From Helianthus annuus (Eukaryota > Streptophyta > Magnoliopsida > Asterales > Asteraceae): a stretch of 64,000 bases of DNA. The first letter of the stretch is position 1. Each line of letters opens with the position of its first letter. A program made the translations under genes and the position numbers. Where the stretch lies: the NCBI RefSeq assembly GCF_002127325.2, contig NC_035435.2, positions 130,417,788-130,481,787 of the forward strand, given 5' to 3'. This document shows, in pieces, positions 9,935 through 21,424 of this stretch. The notes under the pieces are model-generated. The model saw nothing but the letters and a program-made list of their open reading frames with translations, searched no databases and was not told the DNA's origin.

Positions 9935-11889
9935 AACTCCCCCTTGACAATAGCTTCATAAAAACTTTGTCTTGAGTCAAAACTTTGTCTTCGGTCTTCT
10001 TGCAATCTTCATGCAGTCTTGCACTGTCTTTGGTCTTTGGATAGCTTCAGCTTCAACAGCTTCTGTCAGCAACAGACTCCCCCTAAGCTGATGCATCCAA
10101 TCACCAAATCTTCAACACGTTAGCGTTTGAGTAAACTCCAGTGCAGCATTTGCACAGCAATCTTCAAACTCTTCAATCTTGTCTGCAATATAGAAAGGAG
10201 GTTCTACCATGCATCCAATCAAACTCTCATCTTCACACTTCACAGCAACTTCTCAGCAACTTCTCAGCAACATACCGCTTCAATCTGTGTACTATAAAAC
10301 AAACATCTCGAGAAACCATAAGAATTTTTCAACATAAGTTAAATAAATTATTATTTTTCAAGAGATAGTTAAACTGTATTACAGATTAAGCATTTTCAAC
10401 TTATCACCAACACGCAAAACTTTTGTCCAACACACAAGAACCTGCCTAATTGAAAATCTTTGAACTCACTTTATAACACCGTCTCCCCCTATCAGTAACA
10501 ATTCCTCCAAGAATAACAGTTTTCCGTACGTTAAGAATTTTAAACAGAAAATGACACTATTTTTGGATTTTTATATTTTTCTGAAAGCAAGTACATACAA
10601 AAGCAATAAACACTCTATTTTTGTGAGAATCACTGGTAAGAAGATCATATCAGCACAATCAGACTGTTTCACACAATTAGATAATTCTTTATTTAATTTT
10701 TCATGAACAGCAGTTCAAGACGATTACCAGTATATTTATCCACTTAAACAAAATGCATGAACATTTCAAGTACCATTACCGTATGATACGTTAAGGTAAT
10801 TTTATTTTCTGAAATACCAGCGTGTCCCACATCAGGATATACCCCCGTGATCAAGGTATGCACAAAGATTCATCGTAGTAGGTGAGTATACTGATGTCAT
10901 CCTTTAAGATATCCTGACTATGTCTAGGTCTGAATTTAAACTGTTTTATCATGTTTTGATTTCGTAACCATGAACACCCAAATAAATATTAATCAAATCC
11001 TGGAAATATAAACAGCACACTCTATCATGCAAGTATCTTCCCTACCACATATTTTCACAAGTCCAATCCAGATTTCTGAAATCTTAACTGGGAATAGGTT
11101 GAGAAGAGAACAGAATAGATCTTTAGTAGAGATGGTATAATATACAGATCAAATGAGATTTTCTCAGTTTGATATAGGTTTCTTGGGTTTCTTTTGGGCA
11201 CTTGAGGGCTTCTTTCGGGTGTATTAGATCTATAGCGCGACAACGAACAACTAGGTCAGCATGTATCTGGATGCAGCAGAAGCTGTCGTTGCCTAGCACC
11301 TCCTGGTCAGCATATATCTGGATGCAGCAGAGGAGGTACACGACTTTTTTCAGAGAAGATTTCAGAATCAGATCAAAATTGTGTGTATCGGGAAATATAC
11401 AAACATTCAAATAGAAATGAGCTAATTCCAAGTGACTTTCTTTCCTGAGGTCATGTACAATTTTAGTTCTAACAGACAGACAGCCAAGATATCCCTAGTT
11501 GAAACAACAGTATAAAGACCCAAAACTGCAGATTTTGGCAATCTATCAACGCAAGAATTAAGGTCATTAAACCATACACCACTGATGTGTTCCCCACTCA
11601 TATTCAGTTCATTCAAGTTTATATCACATTGGTAAGTTGATTATTTCATGCTTTTGCCTACTGGTACATCATATGATGAAGCTGCTATCACACTTAAGCA
11701 ATTTATGATTCAGTTTCAGTGTGACAGTCTAACTTGCTGATGTACTATCATTTCTTCTTTTTCACACAGTGAAAACTCATTTTTGATTTTCTATTTTTTT
11801 TTATGTTTTTGATTTTTCAATTTTTTTTTATGTTTTTGATTTTTATGAAAAGCAGTAAACTATTTACAAAAATTCTTATGAAAAACCAG
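9935..11889 (-). other. Copia-1 region between pol and 3' LTR, no recognised gene
   Basis: The purine tract (minus-strand TCAAGGGGGAGTT, near 9936-9948) adjoins the LTR. The rest has only short ORFs, the longest being a 102-codon minus-strand frame at 11123-11431 that I do not recognise. A 27-bp direct repeat (GGTCAGCAT... at 11254-11280 and 11305-11331) sits inside it. Some plant copia elements carry an envelope-like ORF here; I see no signal peptide or membrane segment to support one. Confidence 0.6.
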
Positions 11890-14800
11890 TTATTCAGGAT
11901 TCCTCATCCCGTTGAGTTCGACTAAATGTTCAAAGCGAGCCCTGTCAAATGCTTTAGTATAAAGATCTTCCAGGTTATCCTCTGTGTCGACTCGATGTAA
12001 TTCAATTAGTCTCTTTTCAGCACAATCCCGTATAAAATGATGACGTATGTCAATATGTTTTGTGCGACTGTGATTCACGGGATTATTAGTTATTGAAATA
12101 GTGGCATTATTGTCTATCATAATAGGAGTACGAGTGAAATCCAAACCGTAATCGCTCATTTGCTGTTGTATCCAGAGAACCTGAGAGCAGCAGCTTCCAG
12201 CAGCAATATATTCAGCTTCACACGTAGATGTAGACACACAAGATTGCTTCTTGCATTGCCAAGACACAATCCTGCCTCCTAAGAACTGACAACCACCTGT
12301 TGTAGACTTTCTGTTCGACTTGCATCCTCCAAAGTCTGAGTCAGTGTAAGCAACAAACGTCAAATCACTATCAGCTGGATACCATAACCCAAGTTTAGGT
12401 TTCCCCTTCAAGTAACGAAGAATCCGCTTCACTGCTTTCATGTGTGACTCTTTAGGATTCGCCTGATATCTGGCACACAAGCATACGGCAAACATGATGT
12501 CAGGTCTTGAAGCAGTCAAGTACATCAGAGAACCAATCATTGCCCTGTATTGAGTAGGATCAACGTCTTCAGTACTTTCATGATCTGGGCCAAGATTGTG
12601 ATTTTCACATATGGGTGTGTTGGAAGTAGTGCAATCATTCATTTTGAACCGACTCAAAATGTCATACACATACTTTGTTTGATGAATAAACATCCCATCC
12701 GCCTTCTGTTCAACTTGTAATCCCAGAAAGTAAGACAGCTCACCCATAGCACTCACTTCGAACTTGCTCTTCATCACCTGCTCGAACTCTTTACACATGC
12801 TTTCATCAGATGACCCAAAGATGATGTCATCCACGTACACCTGTACCAGCAGAAAATCTTCCTTCTTCCTCTTGATGAACAGTGTACTGTCAATCTGACC
12901 TCTTTCAAAACCATTCTTTATCAGATGTGTAGACAGTGTCTCGTACCACGCCCTGGGAGCTTGATGTAACCCATACAAAGCCTTATCAAGTTTGTACACT
13001 CGATCTGGATAATCTGGATCAACGAACCCATCTGGTTGTGAGACATACACCACTTCTTGGACTTTCCCGTAAAGAAACGCACTCTTCACGTCTAGTTGGT
13101 AAACTTTGAAGCCCTTGAAAGTTGCGAAAGCCAGAAACAAACGAATTGCCTCCAACCTTGCCACTGGTGCAAACACTTCATTGTAATCTATCCCTTCTTG
13201 CTGATTGAAACCTTTGACCACCAATCGAGCCTTGTTTCGCGTGACTATACCTCTTTCATCTTTCTTGCACCTAAATACCCATTTAGTGCCAATCTCTCTT
13301 TCACCTTTAGGAAGATCAACCAACTCCCAAACCTTCAACTTTGCAAACTGTGCCAATTCCTCTTGCATTGCTTCAACCCATGAATTATCTTTAAGAGCCA
13401 TATGAATGTTCTTCGGCTCCTCTTGGGAAATAAAGCAACTGTACAAGCACTCGTTCACAATCCCAGTCTTCTCAATCGACACAAATAACCCTGTATTCGC
13501 TGCTATGCTTCTTCTCGTCTGAACACCTGCAGTAGGATCTCCAAGTATCATATCAACTGGATGATCCCTATTTGCTCGTGTAGTTGCAACAACATCGACT
13601 ACTAGATTGTCACCCAGGTTTGATCCAACCTCCCCCTGAATATTCTGATTTGCAAACGGATTAATGAAATCCTCCCCCTGATTGGGTTCGGGTTCTCCAT
13701 CACTTGAATCAGTATCAGCAGCATCTTGGGAAGTTTCCGGAGCATCTGTCATATCAACATTTGATCTAGGCATGAACTCGCCTTCATCATCTTCATTTAT
13801 CACTGTTTGAATAAGCTGAGACTCATCTGCATTGGAAAACTCAGGAATATTAAATGATTTAAAAACACTTTCATAATCATATAATATAGCTGGTCCACTC
13901 GTTGACTGTTGAGGTTTGTAAGAAGTAATTTCAACATTAAACACAACCTCAATTTTACCAGTTTTTAGATTAAAAACCCTTTTATTCGGTGCGCCAGGTA
14001 CGTAACCTAGAAAGTAGCCCTCGTCAGCCACCTCACCGAATTTTTGTTTATCTTTATTTCGCACAATGGTGCAGGGTAATCCAAATGGTTCAAAGCCTTC
14101 TACGTTTGGTTTCTTGTTAAACATTAATTCATGACAAGTTTTGTTAAAACGTTTAACAGTCAAAACTTTGTTTAGGACATAGCAAGTTGTATTCACAGCT
14201 TCTCCCCAGAAAAGAACTGGTAGCTTAGAATCTGAAAGCATTGTCCTAGCGGCTTCAATCAACGTCCTGTTTTTCCTCTCAGCAACTCCATTCTGTTGAG
14301 GCGTATAAGGAGCAGAATATTGATGTTCAATTCCCTTGCGAAGACAGTAGAGATCCAGAATACGATTCTTGAACTCCGTGCCATTATCACTCCTTATCCT
14401 CTTGATCTTTGCATCATGGACGTTTTCCAATTTTGTAAAAAGATCTATCAACATCTCTGCTGTCTCATCTTTTGTACCTAAAAAGAAAACCCATGAATAA
14501 CGTGAGTAATCATCAGTGACAACTAAACAATAGTACTTTCCACCTATGCTCCTCACATTCACTGGACCGAATAAATCCATGTGAAGTAATTCGTAAGGGG
14601 CATCTATGGAATTTACTGTTTTTGATTTGTGAGGTTTCTTGTGTTGTTTTCCCTTTTGACATGGAAGACATTTGTCTTCCACTTGAAACCTCCGCAGTGG
14701 AACCCCTTTCACTAGCTCATTTTTAACAAGGTAATTCATTTTTCGATAGTGAATATGGGCCATGCGTCTGTGCCACAACATCGATTCAGCTTCAGATGCT

Positions 14801-15102
14801 TTTGATAGTAAACACGCCACCACTGCAGTTGGATCCTTAGCACCCATGTCCATGACATAAGTGTCATTTCTCCTTGGCGCTCGCATCACTATCCAATCGT
14901 CCGGTATCTCCAAACCTGGTTTCAACACTAATGCTTCATTCTTGGTAAAATGGACCGAGTGACCCTTGTCGCAGACTTGTGACACGCTCATCAGATTGTG
15001 TTTAAGCTGCTCCACATAGTTCACTTTGTCCAGTGTGACCTTCCCATTGGTCACCTTTCCTCGTCCTGTAATTCTACCACCTTTTGCGCCCGCAAAATTC
15101 AC
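11890..15102 (-). CDS. pol: Copia-1 pol: integrase, reverse transcriptase, RNase H
   Basis: The open frame of 1070 codons has domains in order. GAG-pre-integrase with the HH..CC zinc motif covers about residues 105-160 ([16 protein letters not shown]). The integrase core has D176, D239 and E275. An acidic linker spans about 420-500. RT (about 590-830) has YVDD at 756-759. RNase H (about 915-1050) begins YTDSDFGG. All these catalytic residues are present. There is no ATG at the 5' end: the frame opens only after an in-frame TGA (15106-15108), and protease lies just upstream of that. The stop at 11890 is the natural end. This is the best preserved enzyme set in the window. Confidence 0.93.
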   Translation of the reverse strand: MNFAGAKGGRITGRGKVTNGKVTLDKVNYVEQLKHNLMSVSQVCDKGHSVHFTKNEALVLKPGLEIPDDWIVMRAPRRNDTYVMDMGAKDPTAVVACLLSKASEAESMLWHRRMAHIHYRKMNYLVKNELVKGVPLRRFQVEDKCLPCQKGKQHKKPHKSKTVNSIDAPYELLHMDLFGPVNVRSIGGKYYCLVVTDDYSRYSWVFFLGTKDETAEMLIDLFTKLENVHDAKIKRIRSDNGTEFKNRILDLYCLRKGIEHQYSAPYTPQQNGVAERKNRTLIEAARTMLSDSKLPVLFWGEAVNTTCYVLNKVLTVKRFNKTCHELMFNKKPNVEGFEPFGLPCTIVRNKDKQKFGEVADEGYFLGYVPGAPNKRVFNLKTGKIEVVFNVEITSYKPQQSTSGPAILYDYESVFKSFNIPEFSNADESQLIQTVINEDDEGEFMPRSNVDMTDAPETSQDAADTDSSDGEPEPNQGEDFINPFANQNIQGEVGSNLGDNLVVDVVATTRANRDHPVDMILGDPTAGVQTRRSIAANTGLFVSIEKTGIVNECLYSCFISQEEPKNIHMALKDNSWVEAMQEELAQFAKLKVWELVDLPKGEREIGTKWVFRCKKDERGIVTRNKARLVVKGFNQQEGIDYNEVFAPVARLEAIRLFLAFATFKGFKVYQLDVKSAFLYGKVQEVVYVSQPDGFVDPDYPDRVYKLDKALYGLHQAPRAWYETLSTHLIKNGFERGQIDSTLFIKRKKEDFLLVQVYVDDIIFGSSDESMCKEFEQVMKSKFEVSAMGELSYFLGLQVEQKADGMFIHQTKYVYDILSRFKMNDCTTSNTPICENHNLGPDHESTEDVDPTQYRAMIGSLMYLTASRPDIMFAVCLCARYQANPKESHMKAVKRILRYLKGKPKLGLWYPADSDLTFVAYTDSDFGGCKSNRKSTTGGCQFLGGRIVSWQCKKQSCVSTSTCEAEYIAAGSCCSQVLWIQQQMSDYGLDFTRTPIMIDNNATISITNNPVNHSRTKHIDIRHHFIRDCAEKRLIELHRVDTEDNLEDLYTKAFDRARFEHLVELNGMRNPE

Positions 15103-15230
15103 ATGTCATCCATCATAATCTTCAAATTCAGTCAACAATCTCGCATCCCCCGTCATATGCCTGGAGCAGCCACTATCAACATACCACAAGTTGATAATCC
15201 TCCTTAGCAGCTCATGCACACACCAACCAA
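15103..15230 (-). pseudogene. Copia-1 protease active-site segment cut off by a TGA
   Basis: In the pol frame upstream of the TGA at 15106-15108, the peptide WYVDSGCSRHMTG is readable, with catalytic DSG encoded at 15169-15177. This is the standard copia aspartic protease motif. A TAA lies further upstream in the same frame, just past the gag stop, so the protease segment is open only for about 35 codons. The TGA replaces what is usually a glycine or similar codon, so this copy cannot make a full Gag-Pol without readthrough. Confidence 0.8.
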
Positions 15231-15238
15231 AAAATTAG

Positions 15239-18200
15239 TTAGATTTGGGGGACCCAAGCCTTAATGGTCTTGGGTCGTCCAAATTCACCAACCACTGGAA
15301 CATCCATCCAATATCCATAACTCCTAACTGGAGTCTTGGATCGTAGACCTGTTGGAATTTGATTTTGATTTCCACTAGGTCTTTGGTCCTGAGGGTTCCT
15401 ATGTGTGTTTGGACTATTTGACCTTTGAAAATTTTGATTTTGATTCCAAGAAGCATTATTAATATAATTTCTAAAGCCATTGTTATAAAAATTTCGACCA
15501 CCATTATTTTGGTATCGATTTTGATATTGACCTTGACTTCTGAAATTATTTATATTTTGGTTGTTCATTCTTGGTGAACTGCTTCTAGGTCTCTCAAATC
15601 TGCCTGGTGGAGATCTAGGCTGAAATCTAGGTTGATTTCTTTGAAAACGAGGAACTTGTGGAGTTCCTTTTTCAGCCTTATCCACACCAACAGCAACTGT
15701 CTCTTGTTGCTTAGGAGCAGATTTCTTTGGAGAGTTTGACTCTCTCTCCTGCTTATCACCACTCTTCTCTGGTGACTTCTCTCTCTTCCTCTCATTCACT
15801 TGTGCTTCATTCTTTTTGTTAGGACAGCAGCTAGCTACATGTCCTTTGGTGTGACATTTGAAGCACGACATCTTTTTCGAAGACTTCTTATCTGAAGCCT
15901 TTGAACTAGATTCAGGCTTTGATGATGATGCCTTAGAAGGATCTGGTTCAGTTTGCTTAATTTCAGAATTTTCTTTGTTTTTATTTTTAGCAAACTCTAC
16001 GTTCGACTCATTTTCAATAACAGCTGTCTCGTTTTTCATGTCACTTCCTTGAACAAAATTTATCTTTTTAGCAAAAGTCGAATTTTTATTCTTAGGTTGT
16101 GAAGTTTTCTTTTTCAAAACTGGTTTGCTGTTATTATCCTTCTTTGCATCACCTCTCTCTGACTCATCTCCTTGACTTGCTGTGGAACTACTTGGTGCTG
16201 TTGACATAAACTTTGTTAGCTCATCTTCATCAGGTAGGAATGAATAATCATGACTAAGAGGAGGTGGGACTTCATTAAAGCCTTGGAATCCCACACTAGT
16301 CTTGTCATTACTCTTCTTTAACCCACCCATCATATGTTTCATAACAAAAGTAGAATCTCTGAATTGACCCAATTTCTTTTCAAGTTCAACAATTCTGAGT
16401 TGAGCATCTGACAACTCTTTGTTTTTATCAGAAATCTCTTTTGTTTTCTCAGCCATCATGTCATGAGCTAAGTCTATGACTTGAAGTTTTTCATTTAATT
16501 TGCAGGTTACGGCTTCAATTTCACTTTCATAACCTTTTATTTTCTTCAAGTATGACGTTTTATTTCTTTTAGCAAAAAAGTTTGATTCTTTAATGTTAGA
16601 CATCTCGCTTACCAAACTTTTGTTTTGTGCAGACAACCTGTCAACCTCACCCTGTAATTCACGACATTTTAAACATACAGAATTAGATTTTACCTCTCCT
16701 GTTTGTTTGTTAAGGTTGGCCATTGGAGCTGCAAGCTGAGCTTCCAATTGTTTATACTTAGCATCCTTTTCCTCAACTACTCTTTCATGTTCAGACTTTT
16801 GTTTTTCTTCTTCAGCACCTGTTGTCTGATCAACCTTCTTTTCTTCAGCTTTATTTTCTACCTTCACCTCAGCATCCACTTTCACTTCAGCATCATCTAC
16901 TTTAGCTTCACCATCATCGATTGGAGTAATCTCTGCCATGAATGCTTGAGTGACATTCCCATCATTTTCTAAATGAATGCTCCAATAATATGAACCCTCT
17001 CTTGCAGTAGAGATCAATGCCTTCGAGCTGGAGTTGTTTGACGCATTCCTGTTGTTCGAATTCTGGCTCGAATTATCTTGCTTTTGTTTCTGACATTCCC
17101 TAGCAAAGTGCCCATAACTTTGACAATTAAAGCACCTCACTTTGGTCTTGTCGAAACCAACACTTCTTCCTACAAATTTTCTTCCTGTCCTGTTCATGAA
17201 CCTCTTCGCACGCCTAGAAATCATTGCCATTTGCCATTGCACATCCATCTCTTCAAGATCATCAGGGTCAATCTGATCGTAGTCTTCATCTAAAGTAGCA
17301 GGATCAGATATCTTCCCCTGAATGTAGTTTTCATAAGAAGCCACAAACGAAGCAAGTAGAGCCAGATGCTCTTCAGCCGACTTCACACTCATTGGCATTG
17401 ACTTAGCACTACTACTCTGCTTAGAAGCTGACGATTTCTTTACTCCTGATGATCCTCCTGAAGCAGCAACAAAGCACACATCACCATCCTGATACACCAT
17501 AACCTGCTCATTTTCACATGATAAAAACGTAGTAGCAGAGTCGCTAGAAGCGTTGTGAGATGAAGAAGATGTAAGCCCACTGTAAACCGCCGGATCTTGA
17601 ACCTGATCATATCCAGTATCTTTCTTCTTCATGCTGAGCTCATAACCTCTCAACTTTCCTACCACCTCTTCAAGCTCTTTTGTTTCATAATCAGCTTCAC
17701 CCTTAATCATTAGAGTGTAGATATCCCATTTAGTAGGCAAAGCATCTAGCAGCTTGTCATTCTTCTCTACGTCAGAATAGTAATCGATCTCATAGTTGTC
17801 CATTTCTGACATCAGATGGTAGTAACGAGTGATGACGTCTTCAAGTGACTCATGCTTCATGTACTTGAAAACAGCAAACTGCTTCTTCAGTAGATCAATC
17901 TTGTTCTTCTTGACATCAGCATTTCCAGCATATCTTTTCTCCAAAGCATCCCACATATCCTTTGAGTTAGTGTACTTTTTGAAGGTATGTTTGATTCTAT
18001 CAGGTAACGACATTTTGATTGCAGCCAAGGCTCTCTTTTCAGCCTCATACATCTTTTTATCATTATCTTGCATGTTTACATATTCTGTTCTACGTGGTCT
18101 GCCCTCAAAGTCGTGTGTAGGATTCACGTACCCATCTTCGATGCATATCCACATGCGCGTATCCTGATATTCAATGAAGGACTGAAAACGATCCTTCCAT

Positions 18201-18301
18201 GTCAGATAGTTTTCCACCTTCATCATCTTAGGTGGTTTGTTGGTAGTACCAACCTCATGCTCCATCTTCAACAACTCGTTCAAAGTAGACATGTTTGACA
18301 T
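15239..18301 (-). CDS. gag: Copia-1 gag, unusually long, two zinc knuckles around a coiled coil
   Basis: The uninterrupted 1020-codon frame starts with an ATG at 18301. Residues 1-230 are the capsid-type copia Gag region (NYLTWKDRF, then helical blocks). A CX2CX4HX4C knuckle falls at C390-C403. A Lys/Glu-rich heptad-like region (about 485-650) looks like a coiled coil. A second knuckle lies at C813-C826, followed by a basic Q/N/R-rich tail. Most copia Gags are 300-600 residues with one knuckle, so the extension is notable. The stop at 15239 is followed by pol in another frame (+1), so Pol expression would need a frameshift or the gag end is itself altered. Confidence 0.92.
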   Translation of the reverse strand: MSNMSTLNELLKMEHEVGTTNKPPKMMKVENYLTWKDRFQSFIEYQDTRMWICIEDGYVNPTHDFEGRPRRTEYVNMQDNDKKMYEAEKRALAAIKMSLPDRIKHTFKKYTNSKDMWDALEKRYAGNADVKKNKIDLLKKQFAVFKYMKHESLEDVITRYYHLMSEMDNYEIDYYSDVEKNDKLLDALPTKWDIYTLMIKGEADYETKELEEVVGKLRGYELSMKKKDTGYDQVQDPAVYSGLTSSSSHNASSDSATTFLSCENEQVMVYQDGDVCFVAASGGSSGVKKSSASKQSSSAKSMPMSVKSAEEHLALLASFVASYENYIQGKISDPATLDEDYDQIDPDDLEEMDVQWQMAMISRRAKRFMNRTGRKFVGRSVGFDKTKVRCFNCQSYGHFARECQKQKQDNSSQNSNNRNASNNSSSKALISTAREGSYYWSIHLENDGNVTQAFMAEITPIDDGEAKVDDAEVKVDAEVKVENKAEEKKVDQTTGAEEEKQKSEHERVVEEKDAKYKQLEAQLAAPMANLNKQTGEVKSNSVCLKCRELQGEVDRLSAQNKSLVSEMSNIKESNFFAKRNKTSYLKKIKGYESEIEAVTCKLNEKLQVIDLAHDMMAEKTKEISDKNKELSDAQLRIVELEKKLGQFRDSTFVMKHMMGGLKKSNDKTSVGFQGFNEVPPPLSHDYSFLPDEDELTKFMSTAPSSSTASQGDESERGDAKKDNNSKPVLKKKTSQPKNKNSTFAKKINFVQGSDMKNETAVIENESNVEFAKNKNKENSEIKQTEPDPSKASSSKPESSSKASDKKSSKKMSCFKCHTKGHVASCCPNKKNEAQVNERKREKSPEKSGDKQERESNSPKKSAPKQQETVAVGVDKAEKGTPQVPRFQRNQPRFQPRSPPGRFERPRSSSPRMNNQNINNFRSQGQYQNRYQNNGGRNFYNNGFRNYINNASWNQNQNFQRSNSPNTHRNPQDQRPSGNQNQIPTGLRSKTPVRSYGYWMDVPVVGEFGRPKTIKAWVPQI

Positions 18302-19293
18302 TTTAACGTTAACAGACTGAGAAAACCGTACAAAAAGTCATCCGAAACAGTGGTTACCAAATTACACCGTTAGAATCGTCTCGAAAAGACGAGTCCAATG
18401 ATATATAATGTTAAAAACCGAATTCGGGATTTTCCAGACTCTTGCCAACTTTTCCGACGCTTGCCAACTGAAAACAAGCTACGGATCTAATTCTATTTGC
18501 AAAACACTGAAAATTTTCCGACGCTTGCCAACTTAAATTCCACCCCTTAACTTCTCTCCTAATTTCGCTAGGTTCTTTGTTAAATTCGCTGGTTTAAGTT
18601 CGCAGGATAGGTTCCTGACAAGTCAAGTTCGCTGGTTTGCAACTAGTTCAAATTCGCTGATCAAGTTCACAGGTTCGCAGGTCAAAATCGCTGGTCAACT
18701 TCGCTCCAAATTCGCCAAATTCGCTGGTCAATTTCGCTATTACGATGACCAGTAAATTCGCCGAAAACCGTGGTAATTTCGCTGTGGAAAATTACACGGT
18801 CACCAAAGTCGCCTTTGGATTTAACTTCGCCGGTAAGTTTGCTGGTTAAACTCGCAGATCAGTCAAATTCGCCCAGTACAGCTAATTTCGCCCAGTAACT
18901 ATGGAAACTCAATCTGTTCGAATTTTTTGATGATTTTCTGGATTCTGCTAACACAAATCTGCAAAATCAAAACACCAAATCAGCAACTTAAAACCGAAAA
19001 TTATGAAGAACTGATTGAATAAGCACGAAGAACACGAAGAACAGTCTTCGAATCTTCAAGTCTATCAGCCAAAATTCTTCAAAACTATCAACCAAAAACA
19101 GTCCTGCAAACCCTAAAACCTGCAAAACTACAATCAAACAAACCAGAATATCAAAACAGCCAACAAAATTCGAAAATCAGAATCAAACACCCAAAAATTT
19201 TCGAAAATTTTAAAACCCTAATTTTCAGATTTCACCAATTTCGAAAATCCTTCTGCCAAGCACAATTCTGAACCGAGCAATCAAGAGCCTAAT
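18302..19293 (-). other. Copia-1 5' leader with GCGAA-type repeats
   Basis: There is no ORF. From 18545 to 18900 a short unit appears well over fifteen times, TTCGCTGGT or AATTCGC on the plus strand (ACCAGCGAATT on the RNA strand), with irregular spacing. A CGCTTGCCAAC unit recurs near 18459 and 18523, with a partial CTTGCCAAC near 18443. Confidence 0.65.
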
Positions 19294-19305
19294 GCTCTGA
19301 TACCA
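19294..19305 (-). other. Primer-binding site of copia-1
   Basis: The minus strand reads TGGTATCAGAGC two bases inside the 5' LTR edge at 19308. It is the same tRNA-Met type site as in the gypsy elements. Confidence 0.92.
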
Positions 19306-19307
19306 AT

Positions 19308-19796
19308 TGTAGTTCCCCTTTAGTCTTATGATCTTCACAGAATCGTCTTTCCAATCAAGAGTGCGGAATCCTCTTGATCAGAATTAGCAGAAAACGTGTA
19401 GAAACAGAAATCAGCAATTCACTTTCAAACCGGATCTTTATTGATTATCTATCAAACTGATTACAATCAATCAAGATCCCTCACAAACCCTAATTTCGTC
19501 CAAGTGCTAGCTCTCACGAAATTACTCTCTCAAATATTGTTTTCGCTGATTAACCTAAACCCTAATGTCTAACCTTGTTTATATAACACAAGGTTTACAA
19601 GTGGGCTAGGTTTACACTCTTGGGCTGCGAATTGGACAGGCCTAATTCGCCCCCATCACCCAATTCCTTGGGTTTAGTTAGCCCAAACATTACAACTAAC
19701 TATTACAAAGCTAAACCCGCTAACTGTTTATCGTTTAACTAATTACAAGATATCCAAAGACCAAATCTAAGCTGTTGTCACAAATATGCACCAACA
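19308..19796 (-). repeat. Copia-1 5' LTR
   Basis: 489 bp, reading TGTAGTTCC...CACCAACA on the plus strand, followed by the duplicated target GGTGT (19797-19801). Confidence 0.95.
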
Positions 19797-20600
19797 GGTG
19801 TTACATACGTTGCTTATATCAAAACACGAACGATCACACTACTCAAACTATTTGAACGCTAACCAATATGCATGTATTACGTGACTTAATGAATGCTTGT
19901 TGATTGTGTTTACACGTGGAATGCTGTCTACCTGCCTTAACGACGTAGTACTATAGTTTGGACTCAGCACCCGTTCATGCGGGGGTTGTTAAGGACAATT
20001 ACTTGCATGGATTACGGTGGTAATCATGTATTGCGAACCGTCTCGGACGGTCAACCCGCAGTCATTGGTATTGATAGGTCCATGTCGATAATTAACATGC
20101 TTCGTTTTCCTCTGTGTACGTGCTGGTTATGCGTAAACTATCCAAACTCTATATGCTATTATCAAACTTGTATGCTCACCTTTACGTTATATGTATTGAC
20201 TTTATTTTAACATATGTGACAGGTATTTAGGATGCTTATTTGCTAGGAAAGCGAGGCTAGAATAAGTTTCTAGAAGCCCCAACAAATAGTTGTCTGCCGA
20301 GAACAAGCGTATGGGGCATAGTTGTCTGTAGATCTTGTCCTCTGGCATTACAGCCAGAAAGTCAACAGAATAGGGGTCTAGAAGCAGATAAACAATTGCT
20401 GTAATAATATTTGAATCTGAGTTGACGGAACAGAACTACTTGTTTGGTTGTTATCTGTAATAATATATTTGTTTATTCGGGATACGGTATGGGACGTATC
20501 TTTAACTGGATTATATGAATAGTTGTTATGGAAACTTCTGGACAATCTGTTTCACTCAGTGCCACGCCCCGATGATTCCGCCATCGGTTGGGGTGTGACA

Positions 20601-21376
20601 ACTAAGGCGGTGCAACAGGCTGAACAGGCAGCTGTCCATTTTCTGCTGCCAGCGACAGGCTTACGGACCGTAAGCAAAATGCCTTGCGGTCCGTATCCAC
20701 CTCTTGCGGACTGTAAGCCTATATGGATGCGGTCTGTAACCGACCCTGGTCTGATGTGCCCAGATAGGCTTCTTGCGGACCGTATGATTAACTGGTTGCC
20801 GTCCGTAACCGATCCTTGCGGACCGTAAGCTTATATGGATGCGGTCCGTAACCGATGACCAGAATCCAAAATTTTGCATACTTCCAAGTATTGACCATGC
20901 AATTGTGTAAACTCCGAATTCTCATACCTTTCCTGCAGTTGGAGGGTCCCTTGCTCAGCCTTTGCATGCCCTTACACTATTTGGCTTCTTGTGTCAAGTT
21001 TTGGAATTGTCGGAACATAGGGACATAAATTCTTATTAAATTTAATTTCTTAAAACAAGAATCCAACTTTCAACGTTTACAACAACATTTTAGAATTCTA
21101 GTTTTCCATATGAAATGGAATTTTATTTAATTAAAATAACCGGTTAATAAATCAGATGTTTATCAGAACGATTTATGGATCTTTGGATTTATGATTTGGG
21201 TCGCTCAGAGGTGTTTTAATAACATGTCGCCCTTGGGTCGTTCAGAGGTATTTTAATAACATGACACCCTTTTTAAATCCTACCATACATCTTTTATTTG
21301 ATCCGGTTTCCTGACACGTTTGTCTTACATGACACGTGTCTTCCTTTCGTTGGATATGATTTTGCGAGGTGTTACA
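20601..21376 (-). repeat. Gypsy-2 3' LTR fragment
   Basis: On the minus strand it begins TGTAACACCTCGC at 21376 and aligns with the far end of the complete LTR at 31327-32111. It includes the cluster of CGGACCGTAAG palindromic units (20655-20860). Gypsy-1 is inserted where the LTR should continue at 20600. Confidence 0.92.
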
Positions 21377-21414
21377 TCCTCACCCCCTTAAAAGAAATCT
21401 CGACCTCGAGATTT
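21377..21414 (-). other. Gypsy-2 polypurine tract and pre-PPT palindrome
   Basis: The minus strand reads a 20-bp near-perfect palindrome, AAATCTCGAGGTCGAGATTT (21395-21414), then TTTTAAGGGGGTGAGGA next to the LTR start. The palindrome sequence differs from those of the other gypsy elements but its position does not. Confidence 0.75.
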
Positions 21415-21424
21415 ACGGAAACAA

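Larger units (their letters stand above)
9445..19796 (-). mobile_element. Copia-1: young Ty1/copia retrotransposon inside the gypsy-1 LTR
   Basis: It is bounded by two 489-490 bp LTRs (9445-9934 and 19308-19796) and flanked by the 5-bp duplication GGTGT. It is read on the minus strand: LTR, PBS, leader, gag, protease, integrase, RT, RNase H, about 1.95 kb without a large ORF, PPT, LTR. Integrase before RT marks Ty1/copia. By eye the LTRs differ at about three positions, so insertion is recent. The very long gag and the long 3' region suggest the SIRE/TAR/Angela part of the plant copia tree, but I cannot fix the lineage. Confidence 0.95.
1..20600 (+). mobile_element. Gypsy-1: Ty3/gypsy LTR retrotransposon, left end outside the window, interrupted by copia-1
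   Basis: The element reads LTR (1-1507), tRNA-Met primer site, leader, gag, protease, RT, RNase H, integrase, chromodomain-like tail, polypurine tract, then a second LTR from 7410. The second LTR is split by copia-1 (9445-19796) and resumes until 20600. Position 1 aligns with about 7960 of the 3' LTR, so roughly 550 bp of the 5' LTR lie left of the window. Domain order RT before integrase marks Ty3/gypsy. The LTR copies differ at about 20 sites over 1.5 kb by eye. The base after the 3' LTR begins ACTAA, which matches the uninterrupted site at 31327-31331 in the other gypsy-2 LTR and is the likely target-site copy. Confidence 0.93.
7410..20600 (+). repeat. Gypsy-1 3' LTR, split by copia-1
   Basis: It runs from TGTAACACC at 7410 to 9444 and resumes at 19802-20600, ending TGTGACA. 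About 2.83 kb is LTR sequence once copia-1 and one copy of its target duplication are removed. It includes the TATA box at 8069-8076 and a 779-bp block missing from the 5' LTR. Confidence 0.92.

Noticed and set aside
10141..10368. 75-codon plus-strand ORF next to the copia-1 LTR
   Set aside because: Opposite strand to the element and low complexity (Gln/Leu/Ser); no support.
16703..18298. Plus-strand ORFs across copia-1 gag
   Set aside because: Antisense shadows of a clear gag frame with zinc knuckles.
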